Shown: positions 31,179-40,579 of the stretch, in pieces
Position numbering within the stretch: the stretch's first letter is position 1
Layout: each line of letters begins with the position of its first letter
Virus record (IMG/VR): IMGVR_UViG_3300044984_002141
Location: 1 to 55,390 of that record
Strand: one strand, 5' to 3'
DNA: 55,390 nt
From: a virus
The notes under the pieces: generated by a model
What the model was told of the DNA's origin: nothing
The model's input: only the letters and a program-made list of their open reading frames with translations
Database searches by the model: none
Program-made: the position numbers and the translations under genes

Positions 31179-34100
31179 ATACAGGTAATAAAGTAAATGG
31201 AATTAATCAATGGTACGTTAATGCATTACGTGATGAAAACAACATAACCAACACGTCAAGTTTTGTTGATAGCTGGGTAAATTGGCGTGATAAGCTTGCA
31301 TATCAAACCAATACTACTATTAATGTAAATGACGTTATCTTAGATAATCCGTATTTTGATATCTCATCTAGCGACTACACTGTTACATTAAAGAAATCAC
31401 CTGGAGCAGAAGATAAATGGGTACATGCAGTAGTAGTATCGTTAAATTCTAGACCTTCAACATCTTATGTTAAAAATAATAGTAGTTTAGATATACCTAA
31501 AACAGATGGTGCAGATTGGGTGTTTAGACTTGATACTATTATTCCAACAACCGATACATTCGATTATTATGATGTAAGACAATATCGAGTTTTACGAGTT
31601 AATGTTGACTCTAATACATTACAATTTAATGGTCCTACACCATGGGTTACTGGAGACACTATTGTATGTACATATGAATCTCCTCGTTTTATTCCAAATA
31701 CTCCATACCAGATAATAAAAAATAATGATTCATACGGGTTAGTGACGTATGATAAAGTATTAAAGTCGTATCAAGATGTAAAATTATATGATAGTATAAA
31801 ATGTTATACACCTAATGATTTAGCGTTAGGTCCTATGGTTCGCGACTATGATCTAAAGTTTGAGCTTGGGAATATAATGCAGTACCGTAAAAGTACTAAG
31901 AGTTGGGTACGATATTCAACCACACTTAATAGTTTTTTAGTACCTATTATTAATAGAGGTATTACTATCTATAATAATGGCGATATTCTACCATCAAATA
32001 TGTATAGAATATCTGGTAATAAAATAACACTGTTGAGTGCGGTAATTATTAACAATTTAGAGGTAAGAATACCTATTCCAACAGGAGCAATATTTAAAGA
32101 ACGTACTGATTCATTTACCGCATTGGATGGTAATATTTGTTCACGTAATTGGGATCACACAGCAATCGATTACAATAAAGTAAATAGTGTTCAGTTTCCG
32201 TTATATATTACCGGAGTACAGGGTGTTATTGATTTTATTGATGGTTATGCAGCTAAGCTAAAAGATATTGGGTTTGTATTTAATGATTATGAGCGGCCAC
32301 GAATGGAGGCTGATGGATATATTGCTGGGTGGCAGACTGAAATTGAACGATTTATAGTTAAAACATGGAGTGGCTTTAATAAGCGATTTGATGTTAACTC
32401 TCTACATGGTACAAATCAGATCTATGATTACTATGAAGTAAATCCATTTAAATATGAGTTGTGGATATCTACACCATACGGTATTCTAGCTGATACATTA
32501 CGTGGACCATACCGTGATATTGCATTAACACCAGTAGTATACGATCAGCGTGGTACACCTATTGCAACAACAGATAATTTAAAAATCTATAGAACAGATA
32601 AAGAAACGCACATTGCGTACGCATCTACGTTAAGCGGTAGTGCTGCGACATCTACGCATATTAGTGGCATGCATGTATACTTAGATAATTATGAACATAT
32701 TATTGCGTTTAACGATTTTACTACTACTGATAACTTACTACATGATTCATTCTTAGGGTTAACTAACGAGCAAATTGATGTTGAGTTCTATAAGCACTGG
32801 GAATCATCTAAGCGACCTAACAGTGGTGGTAGTGTTATAGTTAACGGTACATTAATAGATAATATTGAATCCCGTACTGTTAACTTACAAGATTTATATA
32901 GCACATATGCAGACAATGAGCAACAGCAATATATCTCAGATGCTCGCTCGATATTGGGGTACAACAATACACCGTATTTCGGTAATATCGACTCTAAATC
33001 AAAATTTTTATTTTGGAAAGGTATGATTCACTACAAGGGGTCAAATAAATGTATTGATATGTTTATGAAGCCGGGTGTAGTTGAAGATATTAACTTAAAT
33101 GAAGTGTGGGCGTACAAAGTTTCAGACTATGGTAGCTCATCTGATAAATTAGAACAGGATATTGCTGTTTTTGATACTGATATAGTGCGTGGAACTATGT
33201 GGCTGCAATTTACTGACGGTGCCCCAGCACCATCATTTACAGCCATAAGTAAAGGTAATTTAACTAGATGGTTGACGCTAACACCTGATAACAATGGTCA
33301 CGTATCTGCAGACATTACTAATGTAATGCGCTTTCAGATCAACAATTACCCTACTGTAACTACTCCACACGCATTAACTACATATCACACATATAAACGT
33401 AAGTATATTACAACTGGTATTGCTGATAAAGTTGAGTTATACGTTGAGCAGAATTATGGTGTATTTTACACTACAGATTATTCAATGCATGGTATAGAGG
33501 TTCCACAATACGTAGTGGGTGCTGGTATGATAACATGCTATATTGGATCTGACTTAGTTGATATCCAAGAGATTACATCAACATTAATTACTGTACCTAA
33601 GCGTACAGAAACTTCACAACCAAAAGTAACTGTCATATACACTAGAGGTAAATTAATTGAAGATGTACATTACACGGTAATTAACAACACCTTAGTTGAA
33701 CTCGTAGATGATCCAACATACGACTTACTTGATGTGTATACGTATAATGATAGTAACAATTTACAAGTTAACATTATAGACAATGTTAACAATGTAAAAC
33801 TACATGAACTACACCTATATGATCCTGCTCGTGGAATATACAATCCAAAGGTTGTAGATACCGTTAAGTTTATTAATGCAGTTGATCCAGCAAACTATAC
33901 AAGTGAGATATGGAATGAACCTGAGGTTGGTGTTAAGTGGTTAGATACCACACACTTAGGTTTTTACAGATACAGCGATGCATACGTGTACCCTAATATT
34001 GTTGATCGAGTTGCATTGTGGGGATCTACATCAGTTTGGAGTCATATAACCTGCTACGAGTGGATTGAATCTTCAGTGCCTCCAGAACAGTGGAGTGCAG

Positions 34101-35281
34101 CTGTATCAACTAGCGCAAATGCTGTAAATGCACATCAGTATACAGGTAGACCTATACGTACGTTACGTAAACGTAGAGTGCAGGGAACTACAGGTTATTG
34201 GACAAATTGGTATGATGAGGATACAACATATCAAGTTATTAACCTGCATGACTATGTAATTACTGACAACACATTTATCTTTAAAGTAACATTATCCATT
34301 GATATATCAATGGATATGTATCGGTTATACGTTAATGAAATTGAGCGAGTTGATTACGTAGGTACATTTAACAATGGTTACTTAGATACTATGTCAATTT
34401 CTGGTGTTACATCTAATGATACTGTACGACTAATTAGGTTTGCTGATAAACCTACTATTAGTGATATTGGTACTACTATGATTGGATCTAGTGAATATGA
34501 ATATGTATACAAATACAATACTGTTAACTATTATGACAGTACCGGTCAAATATCTGCTAATAAGTATTACTTCTGGGTAACTAATCAAATTAATAGATCT
34601 ACTAATGGTACATCAACTACAGATGTTGAAAGTTTGTTTATTTACAACAATAATCCGTATTACTTCCATCAGAATTTAGTTGATACATACGATCAATGGA
34701 TTATAAAAAATATTACAAGCGTTGGACGTAATTGTGCATTACAGATTATTAAAGATGATACAATTACCAATGGTTATAAAGGAATTAATACTCATACTAA
34801 TTACGATGAATGGAAATTAATCAGTAAGACGTCGTTAGATAAGATTGCACGCGCATTATGGGATAAAATAACTGAAACTATGATAGGTGAAACGTTAGTT
34901 GGTGGATATGCGGTACCGAGTAGTAACATTGCGTTATTTGATGACTTAAATCACACTACTACAAAATATGGTTTTAAAGCGGGTCAAGTATTAGGTGATG
35001 CAGATGTAATTAAAGGTACTATACTTGCACTACTACGCAATAATAACTTTAGTGTTGTTCCGGTTGATAAGAATACATTTTTATCTAATAACAACTTTAA
35101 CACTATATCAGATATTAAACATACGATGGATTACATGTATAATAATTTTGGTGCATCTACTGTCAATGAAATATTTTTCACTATTTTAACGACTGCACTA
35201 TCGTATACTCGAGAGTTAGATGGTGTTTTTAAGACATCGTATATTACAATTGATTGCAATAAGGTAGTAAAACATGTCTAA
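31175..35281 (+). CDS. Very large virion protein (tail/baseplate-associated)
   Basis: 1368 residues, the longest gene in the window. It starts on an ATGA overlap with the preceding gene and overlaps the next by 8 bases, so the three are one translational unit. Segments such as YYEVNPFKYELWISTP, GPYRDIALTPVVYDQRG and ARALWDKITETMIG suggest a conserved tail or baseplate protein of large marine phages. No enzyme motifs are seen. It contains many short beta strands with aromatic residues, consistent with a multi-domain fibre or wedge component. The specific role is not established. Confidence 0.6.
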   Translation: MNTGNKVNGINQWYVNALRDENNITNTSSFVDSWVNWRDKLAYQTNTTINVNDVILDNPYFDISSSDYTVTLKKSPGAEDKWVHAVVVSLNSRPSTSYVKNNSSLDIPKTDGADWVFRLDTIIPTTDTFDYYDVRQYRVLRVNVDSNTLQFNGPTPWVTGDTIVCTYESPRFIPNTPYQIIKNNDSYGLVTYDKVLKSYQDVKLYDSIKCYTPNDLALGPMVRDYDLKFELGNIMQYRKSTKSWVRYSTTLNSFLVPIINRGITIYNNGDILPSNMYRISGNKITLLSAVIINNLEVRIPIPTGAIFKERTDSFTALDGNICSRNWDHTAIDYNKVNSVQFPLYITGVQGVIDFIDGYAAKLKDIGFVFNDYERPRMEADGYIAGWQTEIERFIVKTWSGFNKRFDVNSLHGTNQIYDYYEVNPFKYELWISTPYGILADTLRGPYRDIALTPVVYDQRGTPIATTDNLKIYRTDKETHIAYASTLSGSAATSTHISGMHVYLDNYEHIIAFNDFTTTDNLLHDSFLGLTNEQIDVEFYKHWESSKRPNSGGSVIVNGTLIDNIESRTVNLQDLYSTYADNEQQQYISDARSILGYNNTPYFGNIDSKSKFLFWKGMIHYKGSNKCIDMFMKPGVVEDINLNEVWAYKVSDYGSSSDKLEQDIAVFDTDIVRGTMWLQFTDGAPAPSFTAISKGNLTRWLTLTPDNNGHVSADITNVMRFQINNYPTVTTPHALTTYHTYKRKYITTGIADKVELYVEQNYGVFYTTDYSMHGIEVPQYVVGAGMITCYIGSDLVDIQEITSTLITVPKRTETSQPKVTVIYTRGKLIEDVHYTVINNTLVELVDDPTYDLLDVYTYNDSNNLQVNIIDNVNNVKLHELHLYDPARGIYNPKVVDTVKFINAVDPANYTSEIWNEPEVGVKWLDTTHLGFYRYSDAYVYPNIVDRVALWGSTSVWSHITCYEWIESSVPPEQWSAAVSTSANAVNAHQYTGRPIRTLRKRRVQGTTGYWTNWYDEDTTYQVINLHDYVITDNTFIFKVTLSIDISMDMYRLYVNEIERVDYVGTFNNGYLDTMSISGVTSNDTVRLIRFADKPTISDIGTTMIGSSEYEYVYKYNTVNYYDSTGQISANKYYFWVTNQINRSTNGTSTTDVESLFIYNNNPYYFHQNLVDTYDQWIIKNITSVGRNCALQIIKDDTITNGYKGINTHTNYDEWKLISKTSLDKIARALWDKITETMIGETLVGGYAVPSSNIALFDDLNHTTTKYGFKAGQVLGDADVIKGTILALLRNNNFSVVPVDKNTFLSNNNFNTISDIKHTMDYMYNNFGASTVNEIFFTILTTALSYTRELDGVFKTSYITIDCNKVVKHV

Positions 35282-35972
35282 GTTAGCACCTATAGTTAAA
35301 CAGCAAGTTACGGCAATAAATCGATTAATAAATTTTGTCAATGAGGTTAAGCCGTACCATACAAAGATATTAGATACTCATGTCACATTCACTATGATTG
35401 AAGATGTTTTTGTCAATATCACTGAAATGTTTGAGAGTACCGTTGATCTATTATTAGATAATCCAATGTCATACACTACTGGTAATATTGTGGCTAATAT
35501 AGGTCTTATGGAACCACACGGATTTAACACATATGGTTACGGTATTGAGCGGTATGATGCAAGAGCGGGTAGTAACTCTGGTAGTCAAATTGACACAACC
35601 GGTCCAAACACACTTAATACAAGCATAACAGAATATTTGATTGTAGACAAAACACGAACTATATTCCTTGGACTAGGATACGAATCATTCAACGAGTTAG
35701 ATGTAAACGGTGATATCGTATTACCGGTTACAAAAGTATCTACAGGTCCGGTTGCAGTTGGTACATTTAGTGCAGCTGTTACATTTAGTTCAGCATTACC
35801 AGCTATTGTTAATACACCAAATACTAATGATTTATCGGGATTATCGACACCTGTAGCTAATAGCAATCAAACAGGTTTCGGAAATGGTGAATTCTCACAG
35901 TTTATGACAGGTGGTGCAGTGGTAGATACCACGTCTACTGTTACATTAGATTCGATGTTTAATCAAATGTAA
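35274..35972 (+). CDS. Virion protein with VKPYHTKI motif
   Basis: 232 residues. The N-terminus VTAINRLINFVNEVKPYHTKIL carries a short motif that I associate with tail or baseplate proteins of large marine phages. The C-terminal 130 residues are Ser/Thr/Asn/Gly-rich and of low complexity. It overlaps the 1368-residue gene by 8 bases, which suggests that it works in the same assembly. It ends the large-protein unit; a late-promoter-like site follows. Confidence 0.58.
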   Translation: MSKLAPIVKQQVTAINRLINFVNEVKPYHTKILDTHVTFTMIEDVFVNITEMFESTVDLLLDNPMSYTTGNIVANIGLMEPHGFNTYGYGIERYDARAGSNSGSQIDTTGPNTLNTSITEYLIVDKTRTIFLGLGYESFNELDVNGDIVLPVTKVSTGPVAVGTFSAAVTFSSALPAIVNTPNTNDLSGLSTPVANSNQTGFGNGEFSQFMTGGAVVDTTSTVTLDSMFNQM

Positions 35973-35980
35973 TATCACAC

Positions 35981-35988
35981 GATAAATA
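35981..35988 (+). promoter_or_regulatory. Late-promoter-like site (GATAAATA)
   Basis: Same GATAAATATG context as the site at 27235, 35 bases before the ATG at 36023. It probably starts transcription of the second fibre region. Confidence 0.55.
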
Positions 35989-36022
35989 TGACTAATATAG
36001 TGGTTATTGGAATTAAAATAAT

Positions 36023-37360
36023 ATGAAGCTCGATTTTAGGCACGGTATAGTACAATACTCTGTAGATAACACTAAGGTACCTACGTTTTTATACACAAAC
36101 AGTACATACAAATATGTTGACTTATCTACTAGCGATTCTAATGTAGTGTATACCTTTGCACATGGTGATACAAATTATCTATATGTAGAGCAGAATACCA
36201 CTAAAAAAGCATGGGGTCCATTTAATAATACTACAAAGTATTGGTTGTTTTGGGAACTACATCTACTAACTGGTGAGCGCACGTTTGCATCGACTAATGT
36301 TAAACCAATTACATCTTACGAGATTCCAAGTAACCCGGTTTTTGATCAATATTTTTTTAGCTTAGCTAATCATACAATTGATTATTATGATGAAGTTTTA
36401 GATACAACAATCACTAAGCCATTATACGCAGGATGTGGATATGTTTGGAATGGATATATCTGGATAGAAAAGTTGCGATTAGTCGCAGGTACGTATTATC
36501 GTGGAGAAGTGACGGCTAGTTTATTAGGTACACAGATAGGTATTGAAACTACAAGTTACGCTGGATATATAGTTTATAGTGATTATAATACACCAGCTCA
36601 ATTAGCTACAAACAACGGCACACTACGGTTCTTAACCACTGATTTTGCACTAAGTAAAACGCAAATAATCCCAACTACTATTAGTTTTCAATCTGTTTTA
36701 CATTACAGTACTGCTGTTGAAAATATTGCAAAATATAAAATTGTAACATTTGACGGTCCAGATAGAATAAAGCTGGCAAACAACGATGATCTAATAAGTA
36801 GTGCAGGTATTGGTATTGTTGAACATGATATTACCACTGGTATGGCTTGTACATATGTATCTCAAGTTTTTGTAACAAACCCTAATTGGAATTACACTGG
36901 ATTAGAAACTACACCTGTGTATCTTGGATTAAACGGTGATTTTACATTTATTGCACCGAGTAGTGGAATAATTCAAAAAGTTGGACAGGTGGTAAATGCA
37001 ACTACGGTTCATTTAGATCTTAACTCACCTGCGGTGTATGTTGCTGGTGCACAGCATGCTAGATATATTCCAATGTCTATAGATGTTAAGAGTGGTAAAT
37101 ATTATACAAGCAGCGTTCAAACGCAAAATATTAGCTCATTTGTACACTATTTTGTATATTTTAATATGTACATTCAAACTCATCCAACAAATATTTGGCG
37201 AATACCACACAATGAAAATTTAACAAATGTGATCATAAAGTGTCAAGACGTATATGGGCGACAATTATTTCCCGCAAATATACATATTGCTGATGACTCT
37301 ACGATTGAAGTAACGTTTGTAAAAAGAACGACTGGTAAAGCATTTATTTTTATATATTAA
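36023..37360 (+). CDS. Fibre-like virion protein, array B member 1
   Basis: 445 residues. The N-terminal module begins MKLDFRHGIVQYSV and includes AWGPFNNTTKYWLFWEL and LTGERTFASTNVKP, a set shared with the next gene. The C-terminal 55 residues are a compact beta module (IWRIPHNENLTNVIIKC ... STIEVTFVKRTTGKAFI) that recurs in at least five places in this window. A late-promoter-like site lies 35 bases upstream. A tail fibre or appendage function is inferred. Confidence 0.62.
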   Translation: MKLDFRHGIVQYSVDNTKVPTFLYTNSTYKYVDLSTSDSNVVYTFAHGDTNYLYVEQNTTKKAWGPFNNTTKYWLFWELHLLTGERTFASTNVKPITSYEIPSNPVFDQYFFSLANHTIDYYDEVLDTTITKPLYAGCGYVWNGYIWIEKLRLVAGTYYRGEVTASLLGTQIGIETTSYAGYIVYSDYNTPAQLATNNGTLRFLTTDFALSKTQIIPTTISFQSVLHYSTAVENIAKYKIVTFDGPDRIKLANNDDLISSAGIGIVEHDITTGMACTYVSQVFVTNPNWNYTGLETTPVYLGLNGDFTFIAPSSGIIQKVGQVVNATTVHLDLNSPAVYVAGAQHARYIPMSIDVKSGKYYTSSVQTQNISSFVHYFVYFNMYIQTHPTNIWRIPHNENLTNVIIKCQDVYGRQLFPANIHIADDSTIEVTFVKRTTGKAFIFIY

Positions 37361-37381
37361 AACACATACAAGGTATTACAT

Positions 37382-38980
37382 ATGATAATTAACTATAGAC
37401 AAGGGCTAATAAAAAGTCAAGTGGATGCGAGTAACGTACCAACCTACTTGAACAAATCAGCAACAAGCGGATACGTAGATCTGTATATCAACGCATCTGT
37501 TGTTGTTGTTGCTCTTGCTCACCGCAACACTGATTATATATATGAAGAAGGTACTACCGTATTACGCGCATGGGGACCATTTACTAGTGCAATAGGTGTA
37601 AATAATTGGTTGTTTTGGGATATAGATATCAATACCGGGTTACGTTCGTTTGGATCAACGCTACATCAGCCGATCGTATCTGACACTAAACCGGTTTCAC
37701 CGCTTACTGATCAACATTGGTTTAACACTAGCACTAGCACGATGCAAGTATGGTACGATCAATCGTGGCACGAAAAGATTAGATGTTTCGCTGGGGTATA
37801 CAACGGTGGTCAAATAGTTGATCCATATTATGTAACTACAGTTACAACCTCAGTAGTTAATGGAGTTGATACAACTGTTACTAATCATGAATACTTTACG
37901 TCGCAAGTTGGATTAAATAATAGAGTAACAGCTGGATTTATCTTGTTCGATGATGGAGTTGAACCAGTAAAAAGTTCTGCAAACAATACGTTTCTAACTA
38001 CAGAATCACACTTTTACACTACTAATTCAAACATAAGCTCTGTTAGTTTTGATGTTATTGATTTCTATGCTGAATCAGTCGATACAATTCCAGCGTTTAG
38101 GGTGGTTAGTTATTATCAAAACAATACAATTGCATTAGCTGCGTGCGATGATCCAAGTTATCGATCAGCGGTAGGAGTAACCCGTAATCCGGTATTTACC
38201 GGTGAGGTAACTAATGTAATAACCAGTGGTTATGTAACTAATGTTGAATGGAATTTTAACGTACCTCCAGCAACTCCATTATATCTAGGTACATTAGGTC
38301 AATTGGTAACAGTTCCACCTCTAGCAGGATTTATACAAAAAGTTGCTACCGTGGTATCTAGTGATACGATATTAATCAGTATAGATCCACAGTTAATATT
38401 TAAGCCGGCAGATTTCACAGGTGATACAACTATTGTGAATATTGACGCGTTGTCTGGTAAGTTTTATACAGCAAATACCGCTCCAGTATATCCAGCAAGC
38501 ACTGGACCAACACCTGAATTAAACTTTAATATTGTTGGGTATACATATAACCGTGCAGCCTCACCACATATGTTTTGGGCTGTTGAACATAATATGGGCT
38601 CACGTAATGTATTCGTGCAAGTCTATGATCACGATGATAACTATGTTGCATTTAATTCTGTAAAAGTAGTAGATGAAAACAATATTATAATTGGATTAAA
38701 TGAGCCGATGTTGGGAATGGCGCAGTTATTATTCTTTACATCAACAATATACACAGATTTAGAAGATACTAACATACCAGTCACTGATTACACTCAACCA
38801 GTGGAAAGTCCTAGTGCTGTATGGTCCGTATATCATGCATTAGGCTACAAGCCAATTTCGGTAGTATATGATCATGATGGAAATTTAATTATACCATCAT
38901 CTATTAGACACAGTGCTGATAATTCCTCAATAGAAGTATCGTTTAATAGTCCAACTAGTGGTATTATAAAATTCCTATAA
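37382..38980 (+). CDS. Fibre-like virion protein, array B member 2
   Basis: 532 residues. The N-terminal region (MIINYRQGLIKSQV, AWGPFTSAIGVNNWLFWD, TGLRSFGSTLHQPI, DQHWFNTSTSTMQVWY) is paralogous to the preceding gene. The C-terminus carries two copies of the compact beta module (MFWAVEHNMGSRNVFVQVYD near 395 and VWSVYHALGYKPISVVYD near 475), one more than its neighbour. AAGGT precedes the ATG. Gain or loss of the end module is the main difference between the two proteins. Confidence 0.62.
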   Translation: MIINYRQGLIKSQVDASNVPTYLNKSATSGYVDLYINASVVVVALAHRNTDYIYEEGTTVLRAWGPFTSAIGVNNWLFWDIDINTGLRSFGSTLHQPIVSDTKPVSPLTDQHWFNTSTSTMQVWYDQSWHEKIRCFAGVYNGGQIVDPYYVTTVTTSVVNGVDTTVTNHEYFTSQVGLNNRVTAGFILFDDGVEPVKSSANNTFLTTESHFYTTNSNISSVSFDVIDFYAESVDTIPAFRVVSYYQNNTIALAACDDPSYRSAVGVTRNPVFTGEVTNVITSGYVTNVEWNFNVPPATPLYLGTLGQLVTVPPLAGFIQKVATVVSSDTILISIDPQLIFKPADFTGDTTIVNIDALSGKFYTANTAPVYPASTGPTPELNFNIVGYTYNRAASPHMFWAVEHNMGSRNVFVQVYDHDDNYVAFNSVKVVDENNIIIGLNEPMLGMAQLLFFTSTIYTDLEDTNIPVTDYTQPVESPSAVWSVYHALGYKPISVVYDHDGNLIIPSSIRHSADNSSIEVSFNSPTSGIIKFL

Positions 38981-38989
38981 TCAATTATA

Positions 38990-38997
38990 TATAAATA
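38990..38997 (+). promoter_or_regulatory. Late promoter (exact TATAAATA)
   Basis: Exact T4 late consensus in a 48-base gap, 32 bases before the ATG at 39029. It is followed by a GGGG ribosome site. It opens the unit of single-module genes and array C. Confidence 0.65.
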
Positions 38998-39028
38998 CAA
39001 CTACTAGCGAAATTTAACGGGGATATTT

Positions 39029-39235
39029 ATGTCATATCAACATAATCAAACAGTTGCTGCAAGTGTGTGGGATGTAACACATAACTTACTAACACCAACT
39101 CCATTTGTAAGTGTTTGGATTAATTATAATGGAGCAACGACACTGGTTATGCCTAAGACAGTACGGGTAACAGATCCAAATTCGCTACAAATTATATTTA
39201 CTCAATCACTAGCTGGCGTAGCCGTCATTAATTAA
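39029..39235 (+). CDS. Stand-alone compact beta module protein 1
   Basis: 68 residues consisting of a single copy of the module found at the ends of array B proteins: VWDVTHNLLTPTPFVSVWIN, then TLVMPKTVRVTDPNSLQIIF and LAGVAVIN. GGGG precedes the ATG by 7 bases and an exact late promoter is 32 bases upstream. It is probably a small virion tip or collar protein, or an attachable fibre end. It shows that the module folds independently. Confidence 0.62.
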   Translation: MSYQHNQTVAASVWDVTHNLLTPTPFVSVWINYNGATTLVMPKTVRVTDPNSLQIIFTQSLAGVAVIN

Positions 39236-39248
39236 GGAACATATTCAT

Positions 39249-39461
39249 ATGGCTAGTTATATTCATGAGCAGACGGTACCCGCAAGTACTTGGACAGTAT
39301 CGCATAACTTAGGTACTAAGTACGTAAACATTGAGGTTGTTGTTTCGTATCTTAATCATTATGAAACAATTCTACCAAAAAGTGTAGTTAGCTTGAATAA
39401 TAATAATTTACAAGTTATTTTTAGTAGATCTTTCACTGGTTCAGTAAGGGTTAATAATTAA
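39249..39461 (+). CDS. Stand-alone compact beta module protein 2
   Basis: 70 residues, again one copy of the module: TWTVSHNLGTKYVNIEVVV, ILPKSVVSLNNNNLQVIF, FTGSVRVNN. AAGGAA precedes the ATG. It follows its paralog by 13 bases and precedes array C by 2 bases. A tandem duplication of a single-domain gene is the simplest origin. Confidence 0.62.
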   Translation: MASYIHEQTVPASTWTVSHNLGTKYVNIEVVVSYLNHYETILPKSVVSLNNNNLQVIFSRSFTGSVRVNN

Positions 39462-39463
39462 TT

Positions 39464-40579
39464 ATGACACAACAAAATATGCCTGTTGCTGTTACCGGTC
39501 GATGCATTATTACAGATGATTTAGGTAATATTGTATTAGATAAAGAGAACGCAATTCATTCAAAAAACATGTCGCGAATATTTGCACGCGCATTATCTAA
39601 TGAATCTAATTACTTTATAAATCGTATTGCGTTTGGTAACGGTGGCACGAACGTCGACGCATCACACAATGTTAATTTTAATAAACCACATGATGGTAAT
39701 AGACCACATGATGCAAGTGGATTTAAATCAAGATTATATAATGAAACGTATTCTGAAATCGTTAATGAGAACGGTAATTTCATTGGAACCGGACCTGGCA
39801 CGTCAGCACAGAACGATCCAGCGAGTACACCAAATAGCTTAAGTGGGCCTGGCGTAGTTAGTGTTGAAGTTGGGCAATACTCGCAGGTTCAAGTTACCTG
39901 TGTATTAAATAGATACGAACCATCAGGTGAATATATAACCAGTATTGGTAACGGCACCGAGAATGCTGATGGTAGTTTTGCATTTGACGAGATTGGATTG
40001 TTTACTGGTGGTGTTGCACAAGATATACCAACTAACGGGTTTCAAACTGTTACGATAAGTACTCCAAATCTATTTGTTGCAACAGGTATAGTAATTGGAA
40101 AAACATATAATTTACCAATTGAAGTTAATGGTGTCGTAATACCATACAAGTTTGTAGCGCAAAATGTATCATCTATTGCAAAAGAGAATTATATTAAGTT
40201 TAATGATTTGATTAATCAGTTAAACAGTGATCCTACTATACCAGATTTATATTTTTCAATGAACAACGGTAGTTCAAATAACGCATATTATGGATACCTT
40301 AAAGTAACAAGTAGGACAACTGGGCTAAAATCAACAGTGCGTATTATACCAGCTAGTGTAGATCCAGATTGGTTATTTAATAAGGTTGCATTATTTGTAG
40401 GTATAAATGATCCGGTAGATGGTAGCGATGCGGGCGTGCAAAATATGGCAGATTCACCTGAACGTGAACTATCTCGTATGCTAACTCATCTGATATTTGA
40501 CCCTATTACTAAACCTGCTGATAGAGTTTATATCATTAAGTATATTATTAACATTAACGTACCCCCAACTATCAAATGA
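39464..40579 (+). CDS. Fibre-like virion protein, array C member 1
   Basis: 371 residues. The N-terminal module (VTGRCIITDDLGNIVLDKEN, MSRIFARALSNES, RIAFGNGGT) is shared with the two other array C genes. A second module (GIVIGKTYNLPIEVNGV ... DWLFNKVALFVG) and a third (RMLTHLIFDPITKPADRVY) follow. The stop overlaps the next ATG (ATGA). It is a virion appendage candidate by position and paralogy; no known function is recognised. Confidence 0.58.
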   Translation: MTQQNMPVAVTGRCIITDDLGNIVLDKENAIHSKNMSRIFARALSNESNYFINRIAFGNGGTNVDASHNVNFNKPHDGNRPHDASGFKSRLYNETYSEIVNENGNFIGTGPGTSAQNDPASTPNSLSGPGVVSVEVGQYSQVQVTCVLNRYEPSGEYITSIGNGTENADGSFAFDEIGLFTGGVAQDIPTNGFQTVTISTPNLFVATGIVIGKTYNLPIEVNGVVIPYKFVAQNVSSIAKENYIKFNDLINQLNSDPTIPDLYFSMNNGSSNNAYYGYLKVTSRTTGLKSTVRIIPASVDPDWLFNKVALFVGINDPVDGSDAGVQNMADSPERELSRMLTHLIFDPITKPADRVYIIKYIININVPPTIK